From NCBI RefSeq assembly GCF_039851965.1, contig NZ_CP156674.1, forward strand, positions 3,782,001 through 3,846,000: 64,000 nt of DNA, read 5' to 3'. The translations under genes and the position numbers were made by a program. The stretch's first letter is position 1. Each line of letters begins with the position of its first letter. Source of the DNA: Pseudalkalibacillus hwajinpoensis (GTDB taxonomy: Bacteria > Bacillota > Bacilli > Bacillales > Guptibacillaceae). A model generated the notes under the pieces. The model worked only from the letters and a program-made list of their open reading frames with translations. It had not been told where the DNA came from and did not search any database. This document shows positions 42,767-51,850 of this stretch, piece by piece.

Positions 42767-43611
42767 CTATAGTGTTGGCTTAGTTTGCCGAATCCCCCGT
42801 TGAAGTAATGCCTGTCTGAGCGTTCCGAAAATAGGCACCCCACTTAAGTTAATATCGGCAGCGGTCACCGAGAATGCAATGGATGGTTGGATGCCGCAAA
42901 CAGCCATGTTTATGCCACTATACATCAGAGCCTGCTTCATACGACTAAGACTAGTTGCCATAGGCTGATCCAGACTTAAAACCCCTGAAAGGTCTACCAG
43001 GATATCGCTTACCTTTTGAGTATTGCAGACACTCAATGTTTCCTTCATCATCCGGTCGGCGTGCTCAGATTGCAGTGAACCGGTAATTGGCAAGATAGCG
43101 AGGCTCTCTGTAATCGGTATGATACTGATATGTAGCCGATCATTCGCTAGTATTTCCCGTTGGTTCTCCTGATTGCGGAATGCTATGCAAATATTATTAT
43201 ACGTATACGAAACTTCCTCAATAATGGAATCAATTCGTTTGCTTACTTCACTCGAAGAAACCGTGTGAGAATTTAATTGAATCTCTCTTAGTGCTGTTTC
43301 GAAACTTACCTGCCGAAAAAGGGTCAGAACTCTAAAAGAATCTTCAAGAGGAATCCCACTCGAAATCCCACGCTTACCAGTTATTTTGACCCAATCTATA
43401 ATTTCATTTTGGATTTCTGATTGTTCCTGATAAATTGCTTTACCTAGGTACTCCAAAGCTCTGCTCGCCAATCAAGTATCTGATTTTCCTTTATTTTCGA
43501 AAGCTTAAGTTTTCTTCCGTAGTTTTCATCCTGGAGAGCAAAAATGAACTTCCCTAACTTATAGCGGTCAGTGATTATTTTATTTCCAATTTCATATAAC
43601 TCATTTTGCAT
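42767..43611 (-). pseudogene. RsbR-type stressosome paralogue, frameshifted
   Basis: The ATG at 43611 has a good GGAGG site and encodes MQNELYEIGNKIITDRYKLG, an RsbR-like N-terminus, to a stop at 43446. Homology goes on in another frame from about 43471 (RALEYLGKAIYQEQ) to the STAS domain (ILVDLSGVLSLDQPMATSL .. GIQPSIAFSVTA) ending at 42767. Joined length is about 280 residues, the RsbR norm, so one indel near 43450-43471 breaks the gene. Asp-Ser in the STAS motif (VDLSGV) is shifted to Leu-Ser. A true frameshift or a sequencing error are both possible. Confidence 0.75.
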
Positions 43612-43795
43612 TCATTCATCCTCCTTCTCTAAGTCGATCTAACTGAAATGGGAATCATTCAGGGGACGTTGGGGACCGCTTCATATAAAGGGGGGCGGAG
43701 GAGGCTGCTATTTAAATCTTTCTCCCTTACTTCGACTTTAAAAGTCGTTCCCCTCTAATTTGCTTCCTATTTCTCGTTCATCCTCTTTTTTTCAT

Positions 43796-43825
43796 AAAAA
43801 AAGGAAAAGGGTCTTCACCTTTTCC
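43796..43825 (-). terminator. Terminator of the SDR gene
   Basis: On the minus strand GGAAAAGG/CCTTTTCC with a seven-base loop followed by TTTTTTT. Confidence 0.85.
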
Positions 43826-44629
43826 TCACCTCATCACGCTTCCACCTGATATTTTTAGAGATTCTCCAACAATGTTTTCTGAAGCGGTAGAAAGAAGATA
43901 AATGATGCTGTTTGCTACTTCTTCAGGTTGAGTAATTCTGCCAGAAGGCATTGCTTCTTCTACTGCTTTTAGTTCTTCTTCAAAACTTTTATTTTCTCTT
44001 TTTCCTTTTGATTCAATGCTGTTCCGCCCCATCTCAGTGTCAACAAACCCAGGACACACCGCATTAACTCGGATGCCATCTTGAATGGCTTCATGTGCAA
44101 ATGACTGAGTAAATCCTGTTATGGCAAATTTCGATGCGCTGTATGCTGTATTGCCATAGGTTCCGCGTAATCCTGAAAGAGAGGAGAGGTTGACAATTGC
44201 CCCTTTTTGTCCTTCCACACGCATCCGTTGATAGACAGCCTGGGTAAGCAGCACTGTCGCCGTATAGTTAAGATCCATTACTCTTCTGAGATCTTCCTCT
44301 GTTAGCTTATCGAGCGTATCACCGCCACCAATTCCCGCTGAGTTTACTAGGCCAGTAATATTTCCATTCTGGTTAATGGCATTTTCAATTAATTCTGAAC
44401 GGTCATCTTCGCTCATAAGGTCAGCAGGAATACTTGCTATCTTCGCATCGTTAGAAAGCCCTTCACATTCTCTTTTTAGCTTATTCAGTTTCTCTTCATT
44501 ACGACCGGTTATTGTAACAGCGGCACCAGCTTGAACGGCTGCTTTTGCTGTTTCGTAACCAATACCACCCGTGGCTCCTGTGATAAGTATGTGATCATGC
44601 TTCAATGCATCCTCTTTAAAAATACTCAT
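43826..44629 (-). CDS. Short-chain dehydrogenase/reductase
   Basis: 267-residue classical SDR: ILITGATGGIGYETAKAA, NSAGIGG, catalytic VNLSSLSGLRGTYGNTAYSASKFA, and VCPGFVDTEMGRN. The C-terminal VANSIIYLLSTASENIVGESLKISGG is the common oxidoreductase end. Substrate unknown; FabG-like overall. ATG 44629 follows AAGGAGG by 9 bases; the frame is open upstream to 44698, but that part lacks a ribosome site. Confidence 0.87.
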   Translation of the reverse strand: MSIFKEDALKHDHILITGATGGIGYETAKAAVQAGAAVTITGRNEEKLNKLKRECEGLSNDAKIASIPADLMSEDDRSELIENAINQNGNITGLVNSAGIGGGDTLDKLTEEDLRRVMDLNYTATVLLTQAVYQRMRVEGQKGAIVNLSSLSGLRGTYGNTAYSASKFAITGFTQSFAHEAIQDGIRVNAVCPGFVDTEMGRNSIESKGKRENKSFEEELKAVEEAMPSGRITQPEEVANSIIYLLSTASENIVGESLKISGGSVMR

Positions 44630-44702
44630 TGCCGCAACCTCCTTAACGTATTCTAGCCACTCTTTTCCCGATTCCACTTTTATAAAACCTCTGGACAAGT
44701 AG

Positions 44703-44733
44703 AAAGGACAGATAGCACAAGGGCTAGCTGTCC
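44703..44733 (-). terminator. Possible terminator of the neutral protease gene
   Basis: On the minus strand GGACAGCTAGC/GCTATCTGTCC with one mismatch, then TTTCT, 41 bp after the stop. Confidence 0.55.
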
Positions 44734-44773
44734 AAATAAATGGTTCATATACGGAAAAGCTTCACAGTTCACA

Positions 44774-46426
44774 TTATTGAACGCCGACTGCGTCGAAAGC
44801 TTTGTTAACAGATTGCACTTCTGAGCTGCTTGCTCCGTAAAGGTCTGTAGCGGCCTGTACAGCAGCTGAACGCATCTGACTAAAGCTCGAAGAAGCAGTT
44901 AAGTATTGTGTGAGAGTACGATAGTAAATAGCGCCAAGCTTGTCCTTGCCGATGCCTGATACTGTTACACCGTAGAATGTTCCGCCTTCGCTAAGCAGAT
45001 AGGCTGCTTTGTTCATGATTCCGCTATTAATGTGAACGCCGCCGTTATCTTGTGTTCCTGTATAACGGACGGAATAATGATCGGGATCCCCAAACTGAGA
45101 TGGGTCTGACATAGAACGAAGAGCATCTCCTGATGTGCCAGGTGTGTAAATATCTTCCCCAATTAACCAATCTGGATTGTTGTTGTCGTGGTATTCCACG
45201 AGGGTACCAAATACATCTGACATGGATTCATTCAAAGCACCTGATTCATTTTGATAAATAAGATCGGCTGTTGTATCTGTTACAGCGTGTGTTAATTCAT
45301 GAGCTACCACATCTTCGCCTCCGGATAGAGAAACAAAGGTAGAACCATCACCATCACCGTATACCATCTGACTTCCGTTCCAGAACGCATTATTATAATT
45401 TCGTCCGTAATGCACAGTTGATTCTAACGGCGCGCCATTTCCGTCGTAGCTATCACGATTAAAAACGTCTTTGTAATAGTCGTACGTAGCACCGGCGTAA
45501 TAGTGGGCATCTACTGCAGCAGCATCGTAGCTTGCGTTAAATGCATTGTCTGCGTCAGCCCAGAGCGAGCCTGGTAGCCTCGTCCGATTTGCAGCATCGT
45601 AAGTAAAAATACCGTCACCTCTTGTTGTGTCCTTTAAATAGTAAGTAGAGGAAGAAAGAAGTGTGTTAAACGTTTTTGGATCACCAAGGACGCCCGTTCC
45701 TGTGCCTGTTGTGATCGTTCCAGTTACGTTACCACCACCGCCTGGCTTACCGACTCCTTCTTTCTTTGCCTCATGGAGCGCGTTGAAGCTAGTGAGAACC
45801 TCTCCGCTTGTTGCATCAATTATGTATTGCCAGTTTCCTGGTTCTGGCGAAAGGAAGTTAAGCGTCACATGATAGGCATAGCTTGCAGATTCACCTTCTG
45901 AATAGACGACAAGAGTGGACTCTGGCTTTTGTTCATAGTCAGGTGTAAAGCCAAGATCCGTTTCAGCTTTTTGAATGGCGTCCTGTTTTTTGAATTTCGT
46001 TGCTTTCTTAAGCTCTTTCTTCGATCCGAGATCTGGAATAACAGTACCTGAAACAGCTGTTAGTACGCCATCTTTATCAACATGGACTGTTTGAGTTGAC
46101 CCATAAACCGGTGTGTCTTCATACAACTGCTGCAAACGAAAGACTGTGAATCCAAGCTCGTCTTTCTCGGTGGATAAAATATCGAAGGATTCTTGTGCGG
46201 TTGATCCGCTAAATTGATACAGGCTTTTTTGATCATTAAGGTAATCGAATAAAATTTCTTTCGGATTCTTAGAAGTAGCCTTCGTCAGCTTCCCTGAAAC
46301 AAAAGAAGGTGTGCCTGCTTCTTTATTGATGTTTGAATTGTCAGCTGCGAATGACGATGTCGGAGCGAGCATGCTGCTCACCAATCCTACGGATAATCCA
46401 ATCGATAGTAAGTTCTTCTTTCTCAT
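44774..46426 (-). CDS. npr: Secreted neutral metalloprotease (bacillolysin/thermolysin family, M4)
   Basis: 550-residue pre-pro-protease. Signal peptide MRKKNLLSIGLSVGLVSSML ending SSFA-AD, an FTP/PepSY propeptide (about residues 40-215), and a mature M4 domain. The zinc motif is DVVAHELTHAVTD with the distal Glu in GALNESMSDVFG; the catalytic His is in NGGVHINSGIMNKAAYLL. The C-terminal domain ends AFDAVGVQ. Needed for extracellular protein use. No dedicated regulator nearby. Well-formed; monocistronic. Confidence 0.94.
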   Translation of the reverse strand: MRKKNLLSIGLSVGLVSSMLAPTSSFAADNSNINKEAGTPSFVSGKLTKATSKNPKEILFDYLNDQKSLYQFSGSTAQESFDILSTEKDELGFTVFRLQQLYEDTPVYGSTQTVHVDKDGVLTAVSGTVIPDLGSKKELKKATKFKKQDAIQKAETDLGFTPDYEQKPESTLVVYSEGESASYAYHVTLNFLSPEPGNWQYIIDATSGEVLTSFNALHEAKKEGVGKPGGGGNVTGTITTGTGTGVLGDPKTFNTLLSSSTYYLKDTTRGDGIFTYDAANRTRLPGSLWADADNAFNASYDAAAVDAHYYAGATYDYYKDVFNRDSYDGNGAPLESTVHYGRNYNNAFWNGSQMVYGDGDGSTFVSLSGGEDVVAHELTHAVTDTTADLIYQNESGALNESMSDVFGTLVEYHDNNNPDWLIGEDIYTPGTSGDALRSMSDPSQFGDPDHYSVRYTGTQDNGGVHINSGIMNKAAYLLSEGGTFYGVTVSGIGKDKLGAIYYRTLTQYLTASSSFSQMRSAAVQAATDLYGASSSEVQSVNKAFDAVGVQ

Positions 46427-46556
46427 TCCTTTTCCCCTCTCGTGATTAAGATGAGATTACTTTATCACGAGAAGTTAAAAATTCAAACTATTTAAATAAT
46501 TTTGATAAATGAGACCTATACGTTTGGATACGTAACTGGTTCGTTATTACTGTAAA

Positions 46557-46592
46557 ACAAAAAACCACATGATTCAAAAGGCTCAGGTGGTT
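46557..46592 (-). terminator. Terminator of the small gene at 46583
   Basis: On the minus strand AACCAC/GTGGTT with an 18-base loop, then TTTTTTG. The left arm overlaps the end of the gene. Confidence 0.6.
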
Positions 46593-46780
46593 ATGTATTC
46601 ATAAACAAGATCGTGAACAATCATATGGAAGGGAGTTTCGTTTTGCTCGTTTTTCCTTTCAAGTGAATGAAGGATAATATGGTGGATTTCTTCTTCTGTC
46701 AGCGGAATAAGTGATACATCTCCAAAATAATCTTCCAACGTTTTTATAACTAATTTTCTTGTGAATGTTATGGATTCCAA
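46583..46780 (-). CDS. Small conserved-type protein, YqzH-like (tentative)
   Basis: 65 residues, acidic/helical: FTRKLVIKTLEDYFGDVSLI, PLTEEEIHHIILHSLERKN and MIVHDLVYEYITT. The ending DLVYEYIT resembles the short YqzH family of bacilli, from memory and not confirmed. TTG start at 46780 with AGGGGA 8 bases before; no better in-frame start. Divergent from polY2, with its own terminator. Confidence 0.6.
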   Translation of the reverse strand: MESITFTRKLVIKTLEDYFGDVSLIPLTEEEIHHIILHSLERKNEQNETPFHMIVHDLVYEYITT

Positions 46781-46867
46781 GCGCCATTCCCCTCTCTAGC
46801 TTCCTGGATACTTTAGCGAATCAATCTTTTGGCGTCAAGATGTTTTAAGACTGGAAGAAAGTACTTA

Positions 46868-46928
46868 TTGAAAACAGAACGTATATTCGAGTAAAATACG
46901 GGTATAGATAAAAGAGAACAAATGTTCT
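46868..46928 (+). promoter_or_regulatory. SOS promoter of polY2 with two LexA boxes
   Basis: Promoter TTGAAA (46868)-N18-TAAAAT. Box 1, AGAACGTATATTCG (46876-46889), lies inside the spacer with two mismatches to CGAACRNRYGTTCG. Box 2, AGAACAAATGTTCT (46915-46928), has a perfect GAAC-N4-GTTC core just downstream of the start point. Confidence 0.82.
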
Positions 46929-46956
46929 TGTTTAACTTATGAAAGGGGTGGTGTAG

Positions 46957-48213
46957 ATGGATTATTCAAAATTTAAAAAGAAAACGATTTTGTGTATTGA
47001 TATGAAAAGCTTTTATGCAAGTTGCTCTGCAGTAGCAATGGGGCTTGATCCGCTTACATGTCATCTGGCTGTTGTAGGTGACACAGAACGGAAGGGGAGC
47101 GTTGTGCTTGCAGCTTCACCTGCCTTAAAAAGAGACTTTGGTATTCGAACAGGTAGTAGGTTGTTTGAAATTCCTGATGACGAAAGAATTCATATTGTAA
47201 ATGCGAGAATGGCCTCGTATTTAAAACAGTCTATGGAAATTACGAAGCTGTTTCATCGGTATGTGCCATCTGAGTGTATCCATACGTACAGTGTTGACGA
47301 ATCGTTTCTTCAGATCGATGGAACAGAAAAGCTCTGGGGGAGCAAGTTTGAAGTAGCGAAGAAAATTAAAGACGAGATCAGCGAGACGTTCGGACTGCCC
47401 TGTGCGATTGGGATTGGTCCAAATTTACTGATGGCGAAGCTTTGTCTGGATCTTGAGGCGAAAAAAAGTGGTATTGCAGAGTGGACGTACGATGATATTG
47501 AGAAGAAGCTCTGGTCACTTGAACCGCTTAGCAGAATGTGGGGGATTGGTCCCCGAGTAGAGCGCACGCTGAACCGGATGGGCATCAGGAACGTGAAGCA
47601 GCTTGCGAATTATCCTTTGCATCTGCTTGAGCAGAAGTTTGGAATTATGGGGAATCAACTCTATCACCATGCATGGGGAATAGACCTTTCGGAAATGGGT
47701 GCTCCCATTATGCAGGGGCAGATCAGCTTCGGAAAAAGCCAAATTTTATTACGTGACTATCATGATCCCAAGGAAGTTAAACACGTGATTCTTGAAATGA
47801 GTGAAGAGGTAGCAAGACGGGCGAGGCGTGCGGGGAAGGCGGGACGCACCATCAGTCTTGGTATTGGTTACAGCAAGGATGAAGGAGGGGGAGGGTTTCA
47901 TCGGTCAAAAAGCATTGATAGCCCAACATCCATTACACTTGAAGTTTATGGAGCGTGTTTAAAGCTTTTTGAACAGTTCTATGAGCGAAGAACCGTTCGG
48001 AAAATTTCCATTAGCCTTTCTAACATTTGTGATGATGAAGAAGTGCAGCTGGATCTCTTTAACGAAAAACGACCGAAACAGCACGACCTTGGATATGTAA
48101 TGGATTCAATCAGAGAGAAATACGGTTCAGATGCGCTGCTGCGCGCGGTTTCCTATACAAAGGGAGGTACAGCACTGCATAGAAGTAAACTTGTCGGAGG
48201 TCACAAAGCGTAG
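46957..48213 (+). CDS. polY2: SOS-induced Y-family DNA polymerase (YqjW/UvrX type, PolY2)
   Basis: 418-residue translesion polymerase of the UmuC-like branch. Catalytic residues in ILCIDMKSFYASCSAVAMG (with the steric-gate Tyr/Phe region) and HTYSVDESFLQIDG. HhH segment MWGIGPRVERTLNRMGI, and a clamp-contact-like QLDLFNEKR. Unlike PolY1 (20799) it has a LexA-type promoter and is followed by a YolD-like partner gene, the usual pair in bacilli. GGGGTGG before the ATG is a moderate ribosome site. Confidence 0.92.
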   Translation: MDYSKFKKKTILCIDMKSFYASCSAVAMGLDPLTCHLAVVGDTERKGSVVLAASPALKRDFGIRTGSRLFEIPDDERIHIVNARMASYLKQSMEITKLFHRYVPSECIHTYSVDESFLQIDGTEKLWGSKFEVAKKIKDEISETFGLPCAIGIGPNLLMAKLCLDLEAKKSGIAEWTYDDIEKKLWSLEPLSRMWGIGPRVERTLNRMGIRNVKQLANYPLHLLEQKFGIMGNQLYHHAWGIDLSEMGAPIMQGQISFGKSQILLRDYHDPKEVKHVILEMSEEVARRARRAGKAGRTISLGIGYSKDEGGGGFHRSKSIDSPTSITLEVYGACLKLFEQFYERRTVRKISISLSNICDDEEVQLDLFNEKRPKQHDLGYVMDSIREKYGSDALLRAVSYTKGGTALHRSKLVGGHKA

Positions 48214-48230
48214 AAAGGAGTTGCTGGCAC

Positions 48231-48560
48231 GTGATTCGCGATCGTGGAAATATTAAATGGACGTCAATGATGTTACCAGAGCATGTGAAAGAGCTGAGAG
48301 GTTGGAAGGCGGCAGAACGAAAAGAAGATAAACCAGTATTGGATGAACAGAAAATAGAAGAGATAAATGAAGTGATTTGTGAAGCGATGGCGTTTCATCG
48401 CCCGCTATATTTTTATTATTTTAAAGACGGTGAAACCTATGTTATACATGGCTATGTTCATTATTTCGATCAGCTTAACCGTGAGTTTCGCATTATTGAT
48501 GACACTGAGAAGAAAAGAAGGATTCCACTAACAGATCTTGTTCATGTGGAAGCGAGGTAG
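48231..48560 (+). CDS. yqjX: YolD-like protein (YqjX)
   Basis: 109-residue YolD family protein: DRGNIKWTSMMLPEHVKELR at the N-terminus is the family mark, followed by the strand-rich YFYYFKDGETYVIHGYVHYFD and IPLTDLVHVEA. YolD proteins accompany PolY2/UvrX polymerases and are proposed UmuD-like accessories. GTG start with AAAGGAG 10 bases before, 17 bp after polY2; co-transcribed under the SOS promoter. Confidence 0.9.
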   Translation: MIRDRGNIKWTSMMLPEHVKELRGWKAAERKEDKPVLDEQKIEEINEVICEAMAFHRPLYFYYFKDGETYVIHGYVHYFDQLNREFRIIDDTEKKRRIPLTDLVHVEAR

Positions 48561-48649
48561 AATGGTAGTACTCCCCATGAAGAGAAAAGTTTTTCATTCG
48601 TAAAACCGGGTAAAATAGGTATAAACCAAAATCCGGAGTGAGATAAGAG

Positions 48650-49489
48650 ATGTTATTAGCTGAGCACCTTAACCATTACAAAGAAAACATTAAAGGCATT
48701 GACATTCACTATGAGTATTATAAAAATAATAAAGCGACGGACCGACCCGTTATTACTCTCCTTCACGGCTTTTTATCTTCGAGCTTCAGCTTTCGAAGAC
48801 TGATCCCATTACTTACAAAAGGGTATACGGTAGTTGCTATCGACCTTCCGCCATTTGGACGAAGTGAGAAATCAAACTGTTTCGTTCACTCCTACCAGAA
48901 TTATGCAGAAGTGGTAGTGGAACTGCTTGAAAGGCTTTCTGTTGAACAGACGGTTATGATTGGTCATTCAATGGGAGGGCAGGTGGCGATGCGAGCTTCC
49001 GCTATAAAGAGTAACCTCGTTAGCAGAAACATCTTGCTTTGCAGCTCTGGATACCTTGAGAAAGCAAAGCAAAGTCTCGTTTACACTTCTTATCTACCGT
49101 TTTTCTCTGTATATTTGAAACGCTGGCTGTACCGCAAAGGAGTAAGAGCAAATTTATTGAATTGCGTTTATGATTCAAAGCTGATTGACGAAGAGATGAT
49201 GGATGGCTACATTCAGCCGTTTTTCAATGAAGGCATTTTTCGTTCGCTAGTAAGAATGATTCGTGATCGTGAAGGCGACCTTTCTGAGGCAGAACTGAAA
49301 CAAATTCATACACCTAGCCTGTTAATTTGGGGCCAGGAAGATCGAGTGGTGCCACTCAAGGTGGGGAAACGCTTAAGTGAAGATTTACCAAATGCGGAGT
49401 TAATCATTTATGAAAAAACTGGGCACCTTCTTCCTGAAGAACGTCCACAATTAATTATGAAAGATATCGAACGATTCCTGGCACGTTAG
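48650..49489 (+). CDS. Alpha/beta hydrolase
   Basis: 279-residue hydrolase: LLHGFLSSSFSFRRLIP (oxyanion region), nucleophile motif MIGHSMGGQVAM, acid in WGQEDRVVPL and the final His in KTGHLLPEE. A cap region lies at about residues 150-210. No signal peptide. Substrate unknown; the fold group includes esterases and proline iminopeptidases. AGTGAG site before the ATG. Terminator follows. Confidence 0.88.
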   Translation: MLLAEHLNHYKENIKGIDIHYEYYKNNKATDRPVITLLHGFLSSSFSFRRLIPLLTKGYTVVAIDLPPFGRSEKSNCFVHSYQNYAEVVVELLERLSVEQTVMIGHSMGGQVAMRASAIKSNLVSRNILLCSSGYLEKAKQSLVYTSYLPFFSVYLKRWLYRKGVRANLLNCVYDSKLIDEEMMDGYIQPFFNEGIFRSLVRMIRDREGDLSEAELKQIHTPSLLIWGQEDRVVPLKVGKRLSEDLPNAELIIYEKTGHLLPEERPQLIMKDIERFLAR

Positions 49490-49508
49490 CACGAAATCAG
49501 CTAGGATC

Positions 49509-49535
49509 AAACTCCTTTATCAAAGGAGTTTTTTT
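49509..49535 (+). terminator. Terminator after the hydrolase gene
   Basis: AAACTCCTTT/AAAGGAGTTT stem with a three-base loop and seven T residues. Confidence 0.9.
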
Positions 49536-49554
49536 ATATCCCAGTCATTCACAG

Positions 49555-49584
49555 TTGACTCATCAGAATAATGCGTGCTACACT
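49555..49584 (+). promoter_or_regulatory. Promoter of the SAM-riboswitch transcript
   Basis: TTGACT-N18-TACACT, about 25 bp before the riboswitch. Confidence 0.65.
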
Positions 49585-49609
49585 GCTGTTCGTTGATAAC
49601 TGCATATTA

Positions 49610-49745
49610 CTTATTAAGAGAAGTGAAGGGACCTGGCCCAATGAAGCTTCAGCAACCTCTGTTGATCAGAAAGGTGCTGCTTCCAGCAAGAGAAATCTTG
49701 AGAGATAAGAGTAAGGCCCTCTTCTCTTGAAGTGGGCTTTTTTAG
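49610..49745 (+). promoter_or_regulatory. SAM-I riboswitch (S-box) with terminator
   Basis: P1 arms CTTAT (49610) and ATAAG (49705) enclose the S-box core: AGAGAAGTGAAGGGACCTGG, CCCAATGAAGCTTCAGCAACC, GGTGCTGCTTCCAGCAAG and GAGAGATAAG. A terminator follows at 49713-49745 with arms AAGGCCC/GGGCTTT and six T residues. SAM binding should switch off the downstream carrier. Confidence 0.95.
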
Positions 49746-49786
49746 TGTAACTGTAATGAAGTAGACAGAAGAAGGAGATAGAGACA

Positions 49787-51100
49787 ATGGACGATCAGAT
49801 AAAAGGAAATGGCCTGGCATTGCTGCCGCTTGGCGTATTTATTGTACTTTTTATTGGGACAGCAATTATTACAAAAGATTTTTATAGTATGCCGGTGATT
49901 CTTGCCTCATTGATTTCAGCAGGAGTAGCGCTATCTATGAATCAAAAAGAAAGTTTTATGAAGAAGGTTGAGGTGTTTTGCCGCGGTGCGGGTAATTCAA
50001 ACATCATTTTGATGATTCTTGTCTTTTTGCTAGCTGGAGCTTTTGCAGGAACAGCTGAGAAGATTGGAGCGGTAGATTCCATTGTAAATCTGGGCATTTC
50101 AATCCTGCCTGCAAATCTTTTAATTGTCGGCCTGTTTCTGATCGGTTGCTTTATATCCATTTCGATGGGTACGTCAATGGGGACGATTGTGGCACTCGCT
50201 CCAATTGGAATTGGGATTGCTGAACAGACAGGTGTCGCACCAGCCCTTGCTTTATCAGCGGTGATTGGTGGAGCAATGTTTGGGGATAACCTCTCCATGA
50301 TTTCCGATACAACGATCGCGGCAGTGCGAACGCAAAATACACAAATGAAAGACAAGTTCAAAGTGAACTTTCTCATCGTTCTTCCTGCAGCAGTCATCAC
50401 CACCATCATCTATGGCGTGATGACGATGGGAGCACACGCTACAGTCGGTGGCGATCGTGCTTTTGAATTTATCACAATTATCCCTTATCTAGGTGTGCTG
50501 GCGGCTGCAATCGCTGGAGTCAATGTCCTTATTGTACTCGTTAGTGGCACGGTATTTGCAGGGATTGTAGGACTGTACAATGGTTCATTTGGAATGAACG
50601 GTCTTGTTTCTACGATTACGGAAGGCATTAAAGGTATGGAAGACCTGGCAATGATTGCTCTTATCATCGGCGGTATGATCGAGGTAATTAAGCACAATGG
50701 CGGGATTCAATACGTGCTTGATAAAATTTTAAGCAGAGTAAACTCGCGTCGAGGAGCTGAGTTTGGAATAGCCGGGCTTGCAAGTGTGCTTGATTTATCG
50801 ACTGCAAATAATACGATCTCCATCATTATGGGTGGACCACTTGCGAAGAATATCTCAGAAGAATATGGGGTTGATCCGCGAAAATCAGCCAGCATTCTTG
50901 ATATTTTTTCCGGAAGTGTGCAGGGGATGCTGCCATATGGCGCCCAGGTACTTGCGGCTGCCGGTCTTGCGTCCATTTCGCCACTTGCGCTGCTGCCGTA
51001 TTCTATTTATCCTATTTTAATTGCTGTGGCGGGTATCGTAGCGATTTCAATTAACTATCCGGGATTTAAGAAAAAGGAAGAAGCTGTAGGAAAGACATAA
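49787..51100 (+). CDS. NhaC-family antiporter-type carrier, predicted methionine transporter (MetT-like)
   Basis: 437 residues, about 11 membrane segments, NhaC/antiporter superfamily: GTSMGTIVALAPIGIGIAEQ, GAMFGDNLSMISDTTIAAV and STANNTISIIMGGPLAK are typical. Members downstream of SAM riboswitches have been predicted to be methionine carriers (MetT) rather than Na+/H+ antiporters; that is regulatory inference, and the sequence itself does not show substrate. GAAGGAGATAG before the ATG. Terminator follows. Confidence 0.82.
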   Translation: MDDQIKGNGLALLPLGVFIVLFIGTAIITKDFYSMPVILASLISAGVALSMNQKESFMKKVEVFCRGAGNSNIILMILVFLLAGAFAGTAEKIGAVDSIVNLGISILPANLLIVGLFLIGCFISISMGTSMGTIVALAPIGIGIAEQTGVAPALALSAVIGGAMFGDNLSMISDTTIAAVRTQNTQMKDKFKVNFLIVLPAAVITTIIYGVMTMGAHATVGGDRAFEFITIIPYLGVLAAAIAGVNVLIVLVSGTVFAGIVGLYNGSFGMNGLVSTITEGIKGMEDLAMIALIIGGMIEVIKHNGGIQYVLDKILSRVNSRRGAEFGIAGLASVLDLSTANNTISIIMGGPLAKNISEEYGVDPRKSASILDIFSGSVQGMLPYGAQVLAAAGLASISPLALLPYSIYPILIAVAGIVAISINYPGFKKKEEAVGKT

Positions 51101-51131
51101 ATTTAAGTGTGAACGATCAAAGAGTAAATAG

Positions 51132-51170
51132 AAAAGACAGGCTCCTTCATTATCGAGGAGCCTGTCTTTT
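51132..51170 (+). terminator. Terminator after the NhaC-family gene
   Basis: AAAAGACAGGCTCCT/AGGAGCCTGTCTTTT 15-bp stem plus T residues. It also faces the convergent DUF4145 gene. Confidence 0.92.
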
Positions 51171-51172
51171 TG

Positions 51173-51850
51173 CTATCCTTCAATCTGCTTTTGAAGATTG
51201 ACAATTCGCTGGGGAAGAATGTACAAGTATTCGATCAATGAGTCTAATAAATCAATAATAAGATTTGCGGTTTCTTCGCTTGTTTCTTTCTCGAGACAGA
51301 GCAAGTTGTTCAAGTTGCTCCCTTTTCCCATTTGTTGCCCGAGTTTAATGATTGGTTCTTCAAGATCAATCTGTTTAGCAAGAGCTTCTAGCTGCTTGGA
51401 TAAAGGTTGCCCGAGCTCATTTTCTGACAGGAAGCTACCTGTAATGCTTTCAAGCACGCGATTGGCCATAACTGCTGTTGCTGTCCAATCTTTCATATTA
51501 TGTACGTTGACTGCTGAGCGATATACTCTCTCTAGATCGTCCGGAAGTCTGGACGTCCCGATTAGTCTGCCAAGTGGTTCGCGTGTGAATGAAGTTTGGT
51601 GTACAAATAACTCAACTTCTTCCCCGCGATCGCTATGAGTTGTTTTAATTAGAACGAAAAGAACGGCTTCTTTACAAACCGAACAACGTGAGAAAGTTGA
51701 AAATACGGCCTGGTTAATTTGATAATCGAATTTTAATTGGAATGAAGCGTCATTTGCACACTCTGGACACTCTGTATTAGCGGATTTCGGAAGCTTTGTT
51801 TGTCCGTATTTTACAACCGAATTAATTGTTGTCTGTTGTATCTTTCTCAT
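51173..51850 (-). CDS. DUF4145 domain protein with N-terminal zinc ribbon
   Basis: 225 residues. Two Cys pairs (ECPECAND and RCSVCKEAV) form a probable zinc ribbon in the first 65 residues. The DUF4145 segment follows: DDLERVYRSAVNVHNMKDWT then AVMANRVLESITGSFL. DUF4145 is found in some restriction and antiphage genes but also in lone proteins; nothing here links it to defence. ATG behind GGGGG. Single gene, convergent with the carrier gene before it. Confidence 0.72.
   Translation of the reverse strand: MRKIQQTTINSVVKYGQTKLPKSANTECPECANDASFQLKFDYQINQAVFSTFSRCSVCKEAVLFVLIKTTHSDRGEEVELFVHQTSFTREPLGRLIGTSRLPDDLERVYRSAVNVHNMKDWTATAVMANRVLESITGSFLSENELGQPLSKQLEALAKQIDLEEPIIKLGQQMGKGSNLNNLLCLEKETSEETANLIIDLLDSLIEYLYILPQRIVNLQKQIEG

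Noticed and set aside
43732..43747. CGACTTTAAAAGTCG palindrome between the RsbR-like and SDR genes
   Set aside because: Short and A/T-centred; no T tract or aligned promoter to give it a role.
49942..50409. 155-codon minus-strand frame inside the NhaC-family gene
   Set aside because: Antisense of a membrane protein; low complexity and no start signal.
51173..51850. DUF4145 protein as part of a defence island
   Set aside because: No restriction, nuclease or toxin genes are adjacent; neighbours are metabolic carriers.
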